NCBI GenBank assembly: GCA_964486825.1
Contig: CAZAQS010000127.1
Span: forward strand, 1-12,511
Direction of reading: 5' to 3'
DNA from: CAZAQS01 sp964486825
Lineage (GTDB): Bacteria > Chloroflexota > Anaerolineae > Anaerolineales > UBA4823
DNA length: 12,511 nucleotides
The notes below the pieces were generated by a model. It was not told the origin of the DNA and did no database searches. It saw only the letters and a program-made list of their open reading frames with translations. A program made the position numbers and the translations under genes. Below, in pieces: positions 1-6,430 of the stretch; the stretch's first letter is position 1; each line of letters begins with the position of its first letter.

Positions 1-274
1 CCTTCCTACCATGTTAGGACGTCTTACCGCCCTTCCAGGAGGGATAGGGATAACCGAAGCCGGCATGGTAGGGTATTTAGCAGCTACCGCCCATGTTTCC
101 CCAGAGGCAGCCGCGGCTTCGATTACAATTTTTCGCATCACAACCATCCTATTTCAGGCCATCCTGGGGACTGTGGTTTATTTCTTTGCCTGGCAGGGTG
201 AGAAAGAGATTACATTATCGGTTCGTCATCTAAAATGGGGGAGAAATGAAAGCTATCCTGCTCCACAATCCTAA
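1..274 (+). CDS. Flippase-like / lysylphosphatidylglycerol synthase TM-family membrane protein, C-terminal part
   Basis: The gene is open from the left edge (frame starting at base 2), so only about the last 90 residues are present. The motif LPGGIGITEAGMVGYL, followed by a small-residue-rich stretch (AATAHVSPEAAAAS) and a final hydrophobic segment (ILFQAILGTVVYFFAW), matches the C-terminus of the UPF0104/YbhN family. These are integral membrane proteins related to the flippase domain of MprF. The family is often annotated as lipid flippase-like, but the substrate of this member cannot be told. A basic tail follows the last membrane helix. Its stop lies 29 bp inside the next gene, which suggests co-transcription and translational coupling with the lipid kinase. 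The true start is outside the window. Confidence 0.75.
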   Translation, partial: LPTMLGRLTALPGGIGITEAGMVGYLAATAHVSPEAAAASITIFRITTILFQAILGTVVYFFAWQGEKEITLSVRHLKWGRNESYPAPQS

Positions 275-1187
275 ATCAGGTATTTTCAACGGAACTACAG
301 CTGAGGACCTTACTAAGGCTCTCGAAGATGTGGGATATGAGACAACCTATAGAACCAGTGAAAGCCCTGAAGAATTAGATGAGATTTTAGAAAAGCCAGG
401 AGGGCTGGTTGTTATTGCAGGTGGAGATGGAAGCGTCCGGGCGGTTGCGACCCGTTCGATTGGAAAAAATATCCCCATGGTTGTCCTTCCCCTGGGAACT
501 GCCAATAATATCTGCCGGGTGCTCAGTGGCGATTCGGATGCTATGCAAATTATCGCGGGCTTGGAAAACCCCCGCAAACAATTTTTCGATGTGGGCCGCC
601 TGTGGTCTCCTTGGGGGGAAGATTACTTTTTAGAATCATTGGGAATAGGCGTTTACGCGAGTATATTGAAGACTTACCAGCCAGAAAAAGGTAAGAGCAT
701 ACGCAGGGGCATCGAAGCGATCCTGGAAGGCCTGGATGAATACGAACAACCGAAACGCTTTCAAATTATTATGGATGGTCAAGACATTTCCGGAGATTAT
801 ATGTTGGTCGAGATCTTGAATACCCCTACGATTGGACCCCGTCTCCGGCTGGCACCCCAGGCTGAGCCCTACGATGGGATATTCGATGTCGTTCGAGTCA
901 TGCAGTCTGAGGATAATGGGATCGCACGAATGTTATCGAGCCTGATCAAAGGCGAAGTAGATGAGCTCTCAAATGTACTCGTCAACCGGGGAAAAAAGCT
1001 CGAGATCCACTGGGATGGTTTTCCCCTGCACCTGGATGAACAGGTACTACCCATCATTGAGCAGGGTAACACAAAGAATTGGAACGTCAATAGGGATGAC
1101 TTTAAGCCGTCCACGCTTAAGATAGAGATCCTGCCTGAAGCGCTTGAGTTTTGGTTACCAGAATTCGATCAAGAGGAGAAAGGATAA
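246..1187 (+). CDS. Diacylglycerol kinase-family lipid kinase (YegS/DagK-like)
   Basis: The 313-residue length is typical for bacterial soluble lipid kinases of the DagK/YegS/BmrU group, which phosphorylate diacylglycerol or related lipids with ATP at the inner membrane face. The catalytic domain is recognisable from NPKSG (residues 8-12), the nucleotide-binding loop GGDGS (59-63) inside VVIAGGDGSVRAVA, and PLGTANN (82-88). The C-terminal beta-sandwich domain has RLAPQAEPYDGIFDVV (about 201-216) and HLDEQ (262-266), where this family carries conserved acidic residues. The start at 246 has a purine-rich GGGGGA three bases upstream and overlaps the preceding membrane-protein gene by 29 bp. The PHP-domain gene follows after 20 bp on the same strand. 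Whether the substrate is diacylglycerol, phosphatidylglycerol or another lipid cannot be read from sequence. Confidence 0.9.
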   Translation: MKAILLHNPKSGIFNGTTAEDLTKALEDVGYETTYRTSESPEELDEILEKPGGLVVIAGGDGSVRAVATRSIGKNIPMVVLPLGTANNICRVLSGDSDAMQIIAGLENPRKQFFDVGRLWSPWGEDYFLESLGIGVYASILKTYQPEKGKSIRRGIEAILEGLDEYEQPKRFQIIMDGQDISGDYMLVEILNTPTIGPRLRLAPQAEPYDGIFDVVRVMQSEDNGIARMLSSLIKGEVDELSNVLVNRGKKLEIHWDGFPLHLDEQVLPIIEQGNTKNWNVNRDDFKPSTLKIEILPEALEFWLPEFDQEEKG

Positions 1188-1207
1188 ACGGCAAAAAAGG
1201 ATAGTTT

Positions 1208-2017
1208 ATGAACGAAACTGAAAGTTCTCGGAAGGAACAAATAGAGTCTCTGCCTTCAGAAGAAGTCCAGGAGATCGAAACGCTCGGCGCAGCAATCGCA
1301 GAAGACGGAAAACCAAAACTGGGTACGATGAAGATCGATCTGCATTGCCATAGCGAAGCTTCACACGACTCGAGCACTCCCCTAGGGCTGATCCCAGGGC
1401 GTTGTCTTGACCGGGATGTGAGCGTCCAAGCCATTACAGATCACGACCAGATATGGGGAGCAATAGAGCTTAAAGAGATGGTAGAAGCTGGAAATGAGGC
1501 TGAATGGCGCCGGCTTACTGTCATTGTTGGGCAGGAGGTCAGCACGAGCGAAGGTGAAATCATCGGCCTCTTCATCGAGGAAGCCATCCCTCCTGGTTTG
1601 AGCCCGGAGAAAACGGTGGAGATGATCAAAGATCAGGGTGGGCTGGTGCTCCTTCCGCATGGTTTTGACCCTATGAAACGCTGGCGGTTAAGGCCCGAGG
1701 CGCTTGAGCGAATTGCAGGATTTATCGATATTGTCGAGACATTCAACTCTCGCATCTCCCATATCCAATGGAACCAGGCAGCTGTAAATTGGTCGAAAGA
1801 AAGAGATATTCTCATGAGCGCTGGCTCAGATGCCCACACCCTCTCCGATATCGGCAGCGCCTGGGTAGAGGTGCCTCAGCGCACGATCGAAAAGCCTCAA
1901 GATCTACTTGAGGCTCTCCAAGATGGAACCCCCATGGGCGATTGGATGCACCCGGTTGTTGCCTACCTGTACAAAGTATGGGACCGGACTCTGCGAAGAT
2001 TGGAGCTACGCAAGTGA
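1208..2017 (+). CDS. PHP-domain metal-dependent phosphoesterase
   Basis: The PHP-fold metal ligands are all visible in order: HCHS (residues 46-49), TDHD (77-80), GQE (108-110), the lone His of LPHGFDP (151), ETFN (177-180) and SDAH (207-210). This is the short stand-alone PHP type (TrpH/YciV-like), whose studied members remove phosphate from 3',5'-bisphosphonucleotides or RNA 5' ends, or hydrolyse other phosphoesters. The exact substrate here is unknown. About 40 acidic, low-complexity residues precede the domain, so an ATG at base 1328 could also serve as start. I prefer 1208 because AAAGG lies seven bases upstream and the reading frame is continuous. It follows the lipid kinase by 20 bp, probably in one transcript. 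It converges with the DoxX gene 35 bp downstream. Confidence 0.88.
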   Translation: MNETESSRKEQIESLPSEEVQEIETLGAAIAEDGKPKLGTMKIDLHCHSEASHDSSTPLGLIPGRCLDRDVSVQAITDHDQIWGAIELKEMVEAGNEAEWRRLTVIVGQEVSTSEGEIIGLFIEEAIPPGLSPEKTVEMIKDQGGLVLLPHGFDPMKRWRLRPEALERIAGFIDIVETFNSRISHIQWNQAAVNWSKERDILMSAGSDAHTLSDIGSAWVEVPQRTIEKPQDLLEALQDGTPMGDWMHPVVAYLYKVWDRTLRRLELRK

Positions 2018-2052
2018 GAGCCTTCAACAAACCGGAAAGAACGAACCGGTCC

Positions 2053-2658
2053 TTATCCCTGGTCTAATTCCTGCCTTTCAACACGTTCCATATCCTCTCG
2101 GAATATTTTGCCAGGCCTCCAAGGTGTGCCGAGCAGAGGTAACAGCCAGCGGTCCAATCCCCACCATCCGGCCGTTTTCCAGGCCAGGATGAGCAAGATA
2201 GATAGGGTAAAAAGCAGAGGGTTTGTACTTGCCGTACCGGCCATCATAAAGTTCCAGTTCAAGAATGCGCCTGCAAAAGCCGCAATGCCAACAAAAGCTC
2301 CCAACAGTAATGCTATGCCCACCATTGTCTCGCTAACTGCAATTAACGGGCCAAACCAGGTGTAATGCCCACCCTCTAATAGAGACTGGATAAAAAGCCG
2401 GTACCAATCAAAAGCAATCGGTGGAGGGCTAGGCCCTTCCGGGACGACAACTGCCCGCTCCCAGAAACCGCGCAGGGCCACGCCGGTCTGGATCCAGGCC
2501 GGGTTCTGCACCTTTCCAAGCCCGGCACTCAGCCAGGTCCAACCTACATAAAGCCGGGCCAGGAACCAAACCCATGCCCAGCGGGTGTTGCTGGTCAGGG
2601 ACCTGGTTATGGGGGGATCTGGAATAATTACATAACCTTCTTTAACTTCGACTGCCAT
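2053..2658 (-). CDS. DoxX-family integral membrane protein
   Basis: A 201-residue protein with four likely membrane helices: about residues 28-48 (WVWFLARLYVGWTWLSAGLGK, where the RLYVGWTWLSAG segment is typical of DoxX), 100-120, 122-140 and 148-165. The sequence KVQNPAW after the first helix and AGTASTNP before the last are also typical. DoxX/DoxD relatives include the membrane subunit of thiosulfate:quinone oxidoreductase and several stress-linked membrane proteins. For this one no reaction can be assigned, and no DoxA partner is adjacent. The start is firm: AGGAGGG lies five bases before the ATG. The 134-bp gap upstream carries a plausible sigma-70 promoter, so it can be expressed apart from the PRTase gene. 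Confidence 0.8.
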   Translation of the reverse strand: MAVEVKEGYVIIPDPPITRSLTSNTRWAWVWFLARLYVGWTWLSAGLGKVQNPAWIQTGVALRGFWERAVVVPEGPSPPPIAFDWYRLFIQSLLEGGHYTWFGPLIAVSETMVGIALLLGAFVGIAAFAGAFLNWNFMMAGTASTNPLLFTLSILLILAWKTAGWWGLDRWLLPLLGTPWRPGKIFREDMERVERQELDQG

Positions 2659-2725
2659 CTATCCCTCCTAATCAATATAAAAATAAACATCGAGTTTCCA
2701 AAGCATCATTTAATACTCTTACTAC

Positions 2726-2755
2726 ACTATAAGAGAGGGATATTTAGCCAGGCAA
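2726..2755 (-). promoter_or_regulatory. Putative sigma-70-type promoter of the DoxX gene
   Basis: Read on the minus strand, TTGCCT (bases 2755-2750) and TATAGT (2731-2726) are separated by 18 bp. They match the consensus at 4 of 6 and 5 of 6 positions. The -10 box lies about 67 bp before the DoxX start codon. Just upstream of the -35 box, the 10-bp unit AATATGCCTA/AATATGCTTA is tandemly repeated at 2761-2780 (plus-strand reading), which could be an activator site. Pattern match only. Confidence 0.4.
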
Positions 2756-2792
2756 TGGGGAATATGCCTAAATATGCTTAGGGAAAACCCGA

Positions 2793-3908
2793 CTATCTGG
2801 GGGTAGCTGGATAAGCGTCTGGATGAAGGAAATAACAGGCTGCGCGTCCCCATCCTTGCCTGGTCAGGAGACCACGCTCTAGCATTCCTTTTAAAAGCCG
2901 GGAAGCCTGGCTTGAAGATAGATTGTATTTCTCTATGATCTGGCGGCGAGTAATTCCCCCCTCATGCAACCATAGGTCGCGTAGGATCAGGGCGTCCTGC
3001 CCCAACTTTGGAAAGAAGCTACCCTCTCGGATGTTGATAATAGAATAGTTGTCGAGAATCCCTCGCTGGTATTCGTAGATCCGTTCCTCCATATAATCTT
3101 CGATCGTCTCGTTTACATAACGGGGCAGTGCAAGCCATTCCTCAGGCGGAAGGTAGGCACTTAATTTCATGACCAGAGAGCTTGAAACCGTAACAGGGCG
3201 CCAATCGAAGGAAGACATATTTACATCTTCCATGCCTGGCAAAAGCCGGATGAGCAGGGTTTCGAATGCACGCCTCTCGCCCTCGCTTAACCCACCTTCG
3301 TTAGGAGAACGCTGGAGTTGCTCCAAGAGCTGCGGGTGGTAAAGCTCCAACCACCGTCGAGCGAAGCCCCTCTTCCAGCTTAATTGCCCTGCTACAAAAT
3401 GCTTTTCCGCCTGCGGATAGATAATATCCAATAATCCCAAGGCCAGGATAAAGGTGTTGCCTTCTGCAATCCAATCGTCAACCAACAGAATCCGCTCTGG
3501 ATCCTCGCCCGGCGGAAGTTGGGCCTGGATCTGCCCTTTCAGTTCAGCTTGCCAGCCTGCCTGTTCTTCAAGCCAGGCCAGAAAATGGCCGATCTGGATA
3601 GGCTCAGAATACATACCCTGGAAATTGACATTCCCCACCTTCTTTCTGCCACCGGGATAGAGCATAATTTTTTCTCGACCCAGGTTGGTTTTTACCAGTG
3701 GAGGGAAGGGAGTAGGTTGAGTGGCTTGCCATAGGATTTGGGCCGCTTTGACAGGTACCCAACCAGAGTGCAGCAGGGATACGACCCCATCCGGTTTGAA
3801 ATCAAGGACTTGGGAAACAACCCTCTGCGCTGTATCCCATACGATCTCCAGGCCTTCTTCTACCTCTTCCTGGTAGCTCCTGTTCTTGGGGAAAGATTGC
3901 TTAGCCAT
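2793..3908 (-). CDS. Phosphoribosyltransferase-like domain fused to C-terminal winged helix
   Basis: A 371-residue protein without an assignable name. Residues 138-152 (ERILLVDDWIAEGNT) match the PRPP-binding loop of type I phosphoribosyltransferases: hydrophobic strand, two acidic residues, then a small-residue loop ending in Thr. The upstream strand-loop GVVSLLHSGWVPVKAAQIL (41-59) fits the pyrophosphate loop region. Residues about 305-362 form a predicted winged helix: ITRRQIIEKYNLSSSQASRLLKGMLERGLL reads as helix-turn-helix, then GRAACYFL as wing strand. A link to nucleotide or PRPP sensing in gene control is inference. Bacillus PurR has the same two modules in opposite order. The gene starts 9 bp after the corA stop with only a weak ribosome binding site, so it is probably translated by coupling to corA. 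A catalytic PRTase or an effector-regulated DNA-binding protein are both possible. Confidence 0.7.
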   Translation of the reverse strand: MAKQSFPKNRSYQEEVEEGLEIVWDTAQRVVSQVLDFKPDGVVSLLHSGWVPVKAAQILWQATQPTPFPPLVKTNLGREKIMLYPGGRKKVGNVNFQGMYSEPIQIGHFLAWLEEQAGWQAELKGQIQAQLPPGEDPERILLVDDWIAEGNTFILALGLLDIIYPQAEKHFVAGQLSWKRGFARRWLELYHPQLLEQLQRSPNEGGLSEGERRAFETLLIRLLPGMEDVNMSSFDWRPVTVSSSLVMKLSAYLPPEEWLALPRYVNETIEDYMEERIYEYQRGILDNYSIINIREGSFFPKLGQDALILRDLWLHEGGITRRQIIEKYNLSSSQASRLLKGMLERGLLTRQGWGRAACYFLHPDAYPATPR

Positions 3909-3917
3909 CCAGCAGCT

Positions 3918-4904
3918 CTACATCCAGCCCCGCTTGCGAATGTACACAAACATGGTTAAGGGAGCAGCCGCCATTAACAGCAGGGTAAGGACCAGGGCAG
4001 TGCTACCGGTCCAGGCAGAGGTCGAAAGGACCGGCTCGAAAAAGTTCATCCCGAAGAATCCCGCAACAAAGGAGATTGGCATAAACAAGGTAGTGATTAC
4101 GGTCAGGGTTTTGACCGTATCATTCATACGGTTGTTGACCACCGAGAGATAGGTCTCAAGCGCGCCGCCGACCAGCTCGCGCAGCGTCTCAGTGATATCG
4201 TGCAAGCGGACAAGATGGTCGTATACATCCCGGAAATAGACCCTGTCCTTTGAATCGATCACCTCATACTGGTCTCGGGCCAGTTTATTGAGGACTTCTC
4301 GTAATGGGGAAAGCGTGCGGCGTAGATGAATGGTAACACGCTTCAAAGAAAAAGCCTTTTCCAGGATTTCTGGTCCGGGAAGGTCGAAGATCAAGTCTTC
4401 GATCTTCTCGATTTCGTCGTCTAGCTGCTCGACGACTTTCATGAACTCTACTGCCAGCTCATCAATGATCAGGTACAAGATATGATCCGCACCCTGCTTG
4501 ATATGGCGGCTGTCGCGCTGGACATGTTTCCAGGTCCGATCAAGGGCAGGTACGGGCTTATCGTGATGGGTGACAATAAAATTGTGTCCCAAGAAGACAT
4601 CCAGCTCGGGGGTATCGATATAGTTACCGTCGTTAACTTCAAAAGAAATCGCCCGCAGTGCGATGTACAGGTACTCCTCCCAATCGTCGATCTTGGGGAT
4701 ATGCGTCTCCTGTAGGGCGTCATCGACTGCTAGAGGGTGAAAGCAAAAGGTATGGATCAGAACGGGCTCACAGACTTCCGGAGGCTCTCCTTGAAAATCT
4801 ACCCACAGCAGTCCCTGGGAGTCTTCAAGCGCCTGGGAGATATCTGCAAACGCCAGCTGGTTATGTTGTACTCCGTGCCTGTCGAAGTAAAGGATGGCGT
4901 GCAC
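3918..4904 (-). CDS. corA: CorA-family magnesium/cobalt transport protein
   Basis: A 328-residue member of the CorA channel family, which forms pentamers that pass Mg2+ (and Co2+ or Ni2+) down the membrane potential. The large N-terminal cytoplasmic domain includes the typical WVDF (34-37) and FHPLAVDD (55-62) region. A long charged helix follows (about 150-265). TM1 ends in the signature GMN (285-287, in FVAGFFGMNFFEPV), and TM2 (about 302-322) is followed by a basic tail KRGW. The start codon is GTG, chosen because AAGGAG lies five bases upstream and the N-terminus aligns with family length. A good TATAAT promoter is found at 4963-4991. Regulation by an Mg2+ riboswitch is not evident in the 60-base leader. 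The PRTase/winged-helix gene follows after 9 bp. Zn2+ export (ZntB-like) is a less likely alternative. Confidence 0.92.
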   Translation of the reverse strand: MHAILYFDRHGVQHNQLAFADISQALEDSQGLLWVDFQGEPPEVCEPVLIHTFCFHPLAVDDALQETHIPKIDDWEEYLYIALRAISFEVNDGNYIDTPELDVFLGHNFIVTHHDKPVPALDRTWKHVQRDSRHIKQGADHILYLIIDELAVEFMKVVEQLDDEIEKIEDLIFDLPGPEILEKAFSLKRVTIHLRRTLSPLREVLNKLARDQYEVIDSKDRVYFRDVYDHLVRLHDITETLRELVGGALETYLSVVNNRMNDTVKTLTVITTLFMPISFVAGFFGMNFFEPVLSTSAWTGSTALVLTLLLMAAAPLTMFVYIRKRGWM

Positions 4905-4962
4905 TGGTTCTCCTTATCAGCCTTATTTAACAAATTGCTTTAAACAACCATCTATTTCTAGA

Positions 4963-4991
4963 ATTATATTGATTAAAACATGAATTCTCTA
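4963..4991 (-). promoter_or_regulatory. Putative sigma-70 promoter of corA
   Basis: On the minus strand a perfect TATAAT (bases 4968-4963) is preceded at 17 bp by TAGAGA (4991-4986, 4 of 6 matches to TTGACA). The surrounding DNA is AT-rich and the -10 box is about 58 bp before the GTG start of corA, a normal leader length. It overlaps no intact gene. Confidence 0.5.
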
Positions 4992-5011
4992 AATCCTGGC
5001 TGGTAATTTAG

Positions 5012-5201
5012 GCTACCTGGGCGCTTTACCTGGAGCCGGTCGATGAAAATACCACCCGCCTGATCGAGCGTTGGAGGGCAGATTGCAATCCTGGCGTAAA
5101 AAAACACTGTTTTCATGTGCCTGTTTTTAGACCCAGGCGCGTTTCTGATGCAGCGCAAAATGCTGCTGGGTATCAAGCAGCGCGCGGAAGCTTTCAGCTA
5201 G
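5012..5201 (+). pseudogene. Frameshifted C-terminal remnant of an SRPBCC-like protein
   Basis: From 5012 one frame reads ATWALYLEPVDENTTRLIER then WRADCNPGV. From about 5106 the frame one base over reads LFLDPGAFLMQRKMLLGIKQ, then RAEAFS and a TAG at 5199-5201. As I recall them, the two halves together resemble the C-terminus of a family of SRPBCC/polyketide cyclase-like proteins common in Chloroflexota and Actinobacteria (WAF-LEP-D-TRL--R-RAD, then EP-HF-MERKMLLGIK-RAE). They join if one A is removed from the seven-A run at 5098-5104. A stop directly precedes the first half (TAG at 5009-5011), and nothing like the N-terminal two thirds of the family is present upstream. It therefore looks like a decayed 3' remnant rather than only a sequencing slip. 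It converges with lipoprotein gene 1. Confidence 0.6.
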
Positions 5202-5265
5202 GGTTTACCTCTTCCATCATGAAAACCAGAACGAGCGAGATGTCTTTAGGTAAATAGTAGCTGAA

Positions 5266-6300
5266 CTATTTTTCAGCTTTAATGGAAAAATTATTAGCCC
5301 AGCTAGCCAGGATTACGTCACGACTATCGGAAGACCAGGAGAAGTCCATGGGGAAGAGCCGGGTAGCGATATCGGCAGGAATACCTTCTGGCGCCGGGAA
5401 ACCCGGTCTCGCCAGCACGCCGAAGTACTCGGCATACAGGTTCATCGCCTCGTCACTGATCGCCCAATCCAGGAACCGCTTGGCAGCCTCTTCCTTCTTC
5501 GTCCCTTTCACGATGGCGCTCACTTCCATCTCGTACCCCGAGCCTTCCGCCGGCAGTACCAGCGCCAGGGGCGCTCCCGCTGCGATCTGCTGGGCAGCCA
5601 CAAACTCGAACGATATACCGATCGGGTACTCGCCCGCGCCTGCCATCTTGCACGGCGCTGATCCGGACTTGGTGTAGATGGCCATGTTCTTGTCGAGCTC
5701 CTTCAGGTAGGCCCAGCCTTCGCTCTCTCCCAGACCCTGCAACACGCTCGATACGAACATAAAGCCGGTCCCCGATGAAGCCGGGTTCGGCATCACGATC
5801 TGCCCTTCGTACACCGGGTTCAGCAGGTCCGCCCAGGACTGCGGGATGGGTAGGTTCTTCTCCTGCACCAGGGCTGTATTCACGCAAAAGGCCGTCACGT
5901 ACGCATCCACCCCTACCCAATAGGGCGGGTTGTTCGCATCCTTGAACTGCGGCAGGACGTTTTCCACACCCTTCGGTGCATAGGGTTGGAGCATCCCTTC
6001 TTCCTGGAAGATCATCATGCTGGTGGCGGCTGTGCCATAGATCACGTCAGCCTGGGGGTTGTCCTTTTCAGCCAGCAGGCGGGCGGTCAGGTCGCCCGTG
6101 GAGAGCCGCAGGATCTCCAATTGAACATCCGGCATGGCTGCCTGGGCTACCGGCATATACTTTTCTATTTCGTCATTTTCTTTTGCTGTGTAGATGATCA
6201 ATTTAGTTGACACTGGATCCCTGGTGCATGATCCTAACAGCACAGATAAAATAATGGCGAGCGGGAAAATCATGCATAGGCGACTATTTCTTTTAATCAT
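5266..6300 (-). CDS. ABC transporter substrate-binding lipoprotein, copy 1 (putative phosphonate/iron type)
   Basis: A 344-residue exported solute-binding protein. The N-terminus is a lipoprotein signal: basic MIKRNSR, hydrophobic core, then lipobox LGSC with the acylated Cys at 25. The mature part begins KLIIYTAKENDE, the usual first strand of family 1/6 binding proteins for iron(III), putrescine and 2-aminoethylphosphonate. It continues with ADVIYGTAATSMM, YWVGVDAYVTAFCVNT, SWADLLNPVYEGQIVMPNPASSG and an FLDWAISDEA segment. The neighbouring permease and ATPase are of the putative PhnU2/PhnT2 type, so the substrate may be 2-aminoethylphosphonate; iron is the main alternative. Start at 6300 has AGGAGG five bases upstream. 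An intrinsic terminator lies 35 bp upstream between it and the permease. Bases 5325-6155 are nearly identical to copy 2, but the first ~50 and last ~19 residues differ. Confidence 0.88.
   Translation of the reverse strand: MIKRNSRLCMIFPLAIILSVLLGSCTRDPVSTKLIIYTAKENDEIEKYMPVAQAAMPDVQLEILRLSTGDLTARLLAEKDNPQADVIYGTAATSMMIFQEEGMLQPYAPKGVENVLPQFKDANNPPYWVGVDAYVTAFCVNTALVQEKNLPIPQSWADLLNPVYEGQIVMPNPASSGTGFMFVSSVLQGLGESEGWAYLKELDKNMAIYTKSGSAPCKMAGAGEYPIGISFEFVAAQQIAAGAPLALVLPAEGSGYEMEVSAIVKGTKKEEAAKRFLDWAISDEAMNLYAEYFGVLARPGFPAPEGIPADIATRLFPMDFSWSSDSRDVILASWANNFSIKAEK
5325..6155 (-). repeat. Long direct repeat, copy 1 (core of lipoprotein gene 1)
   Basis: By eye, bases 5325-6084 match 9448-10207 without a mismatch (760 bp). 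The match continues to 6155/10278 with four substitutions, at 6085, 6121, 6123 and 6124. Outside the block, the same two genes differ at many positions on both sides although they stay in register (constant offset 4123, both 344 codons). The core also looks clearly richer in G+C than the ends of either gene. This is the pattern of a gene-conversion tract between diverged paralogues. Confidence 0.92.
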
Positions 6301-6334
6301 CGCTTCCTCCTACTTTTTTAGAGCGGATGGTTAG

Positions 6335-6363
6335 AAAAAGCGCCCCACAGAGGGGCGATTTTT
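6335..6363 (-). terminator. Intrinsic terminator between permease and lipoprotein gene 1
   Basis: The stem CGCCCC (6341-6346) / GGGGCG (6352-6357) with a 5-base loop is flanked by AAAAA (6335-6339) and TTTTT (6359-6363). On the minus strand it reads as GC stem, one C, then five Ts, the form of a Rho-independent terminator. By symmetry it could also act on the plus strand. It lies 67 bp after the permease stop and 35 bp before the lipoprotein 1 start, so it should end or reduce transcription of the upstream ABC genes. Only about 34 bp remain downstream for a promoter, so lipoprotein 1 may be read by partial read-through or from a start site upstream of the hairpin. Confidence 0.75.
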
Positions 6364-6430
6364 CAGCTTCGATCCTAGACAAACTTACCTTGTGAGCCAG
6401 AAGTCCCTTCACTTCAAACCGAAAGGAACA

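Larger units (their letters stand above)
4905..5265. other. Intergenic gap between corA and lipoprotein gene 1
   Basis: This 361-bp gap has no intact gene. It holds the corA promoter at its left side, the SRPBCC-like remnant in the middle and, at 5259-5278, a 7-bp inverted repeat AGCTGAA/TTCAGCT with a 6-base loop that contains the lipoprotein stop codon. That hairpin has no following T-run on the minus strand, so I would not call it an intrinsic terminator. A 67-codon minus-strand frame over 4973-5176 is the reverse of the remnant and shows no protein features. Confidence 0.6.

Noticed and set aside
2018..2052. Possible terminator ACCGG-10-CCGGT (2031-2050) between the convergent PHP and DoxX genes
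   Set aside because: The stem is only 5 bp with a long loop and no T-run, too weak to support.
5259..5278. AGCTGAA/TTCAGCT hairpin at the end of lipoprotein gene 1 as a terminator
   Set aside because: A 7-bp, AU-containing stem overlapping the stop codon with no T-run on the minus strand; kept only as a note in the gap entry.
5453..5920. 155-codon minus-strand frame, with an identical twin at 9576-10043
   Set aside because: It lies in another frame of the GC-rich lipoprotein core; it is identical in both places only because the DNA is. The Arg/Gly-rich translation has no protein-like features.
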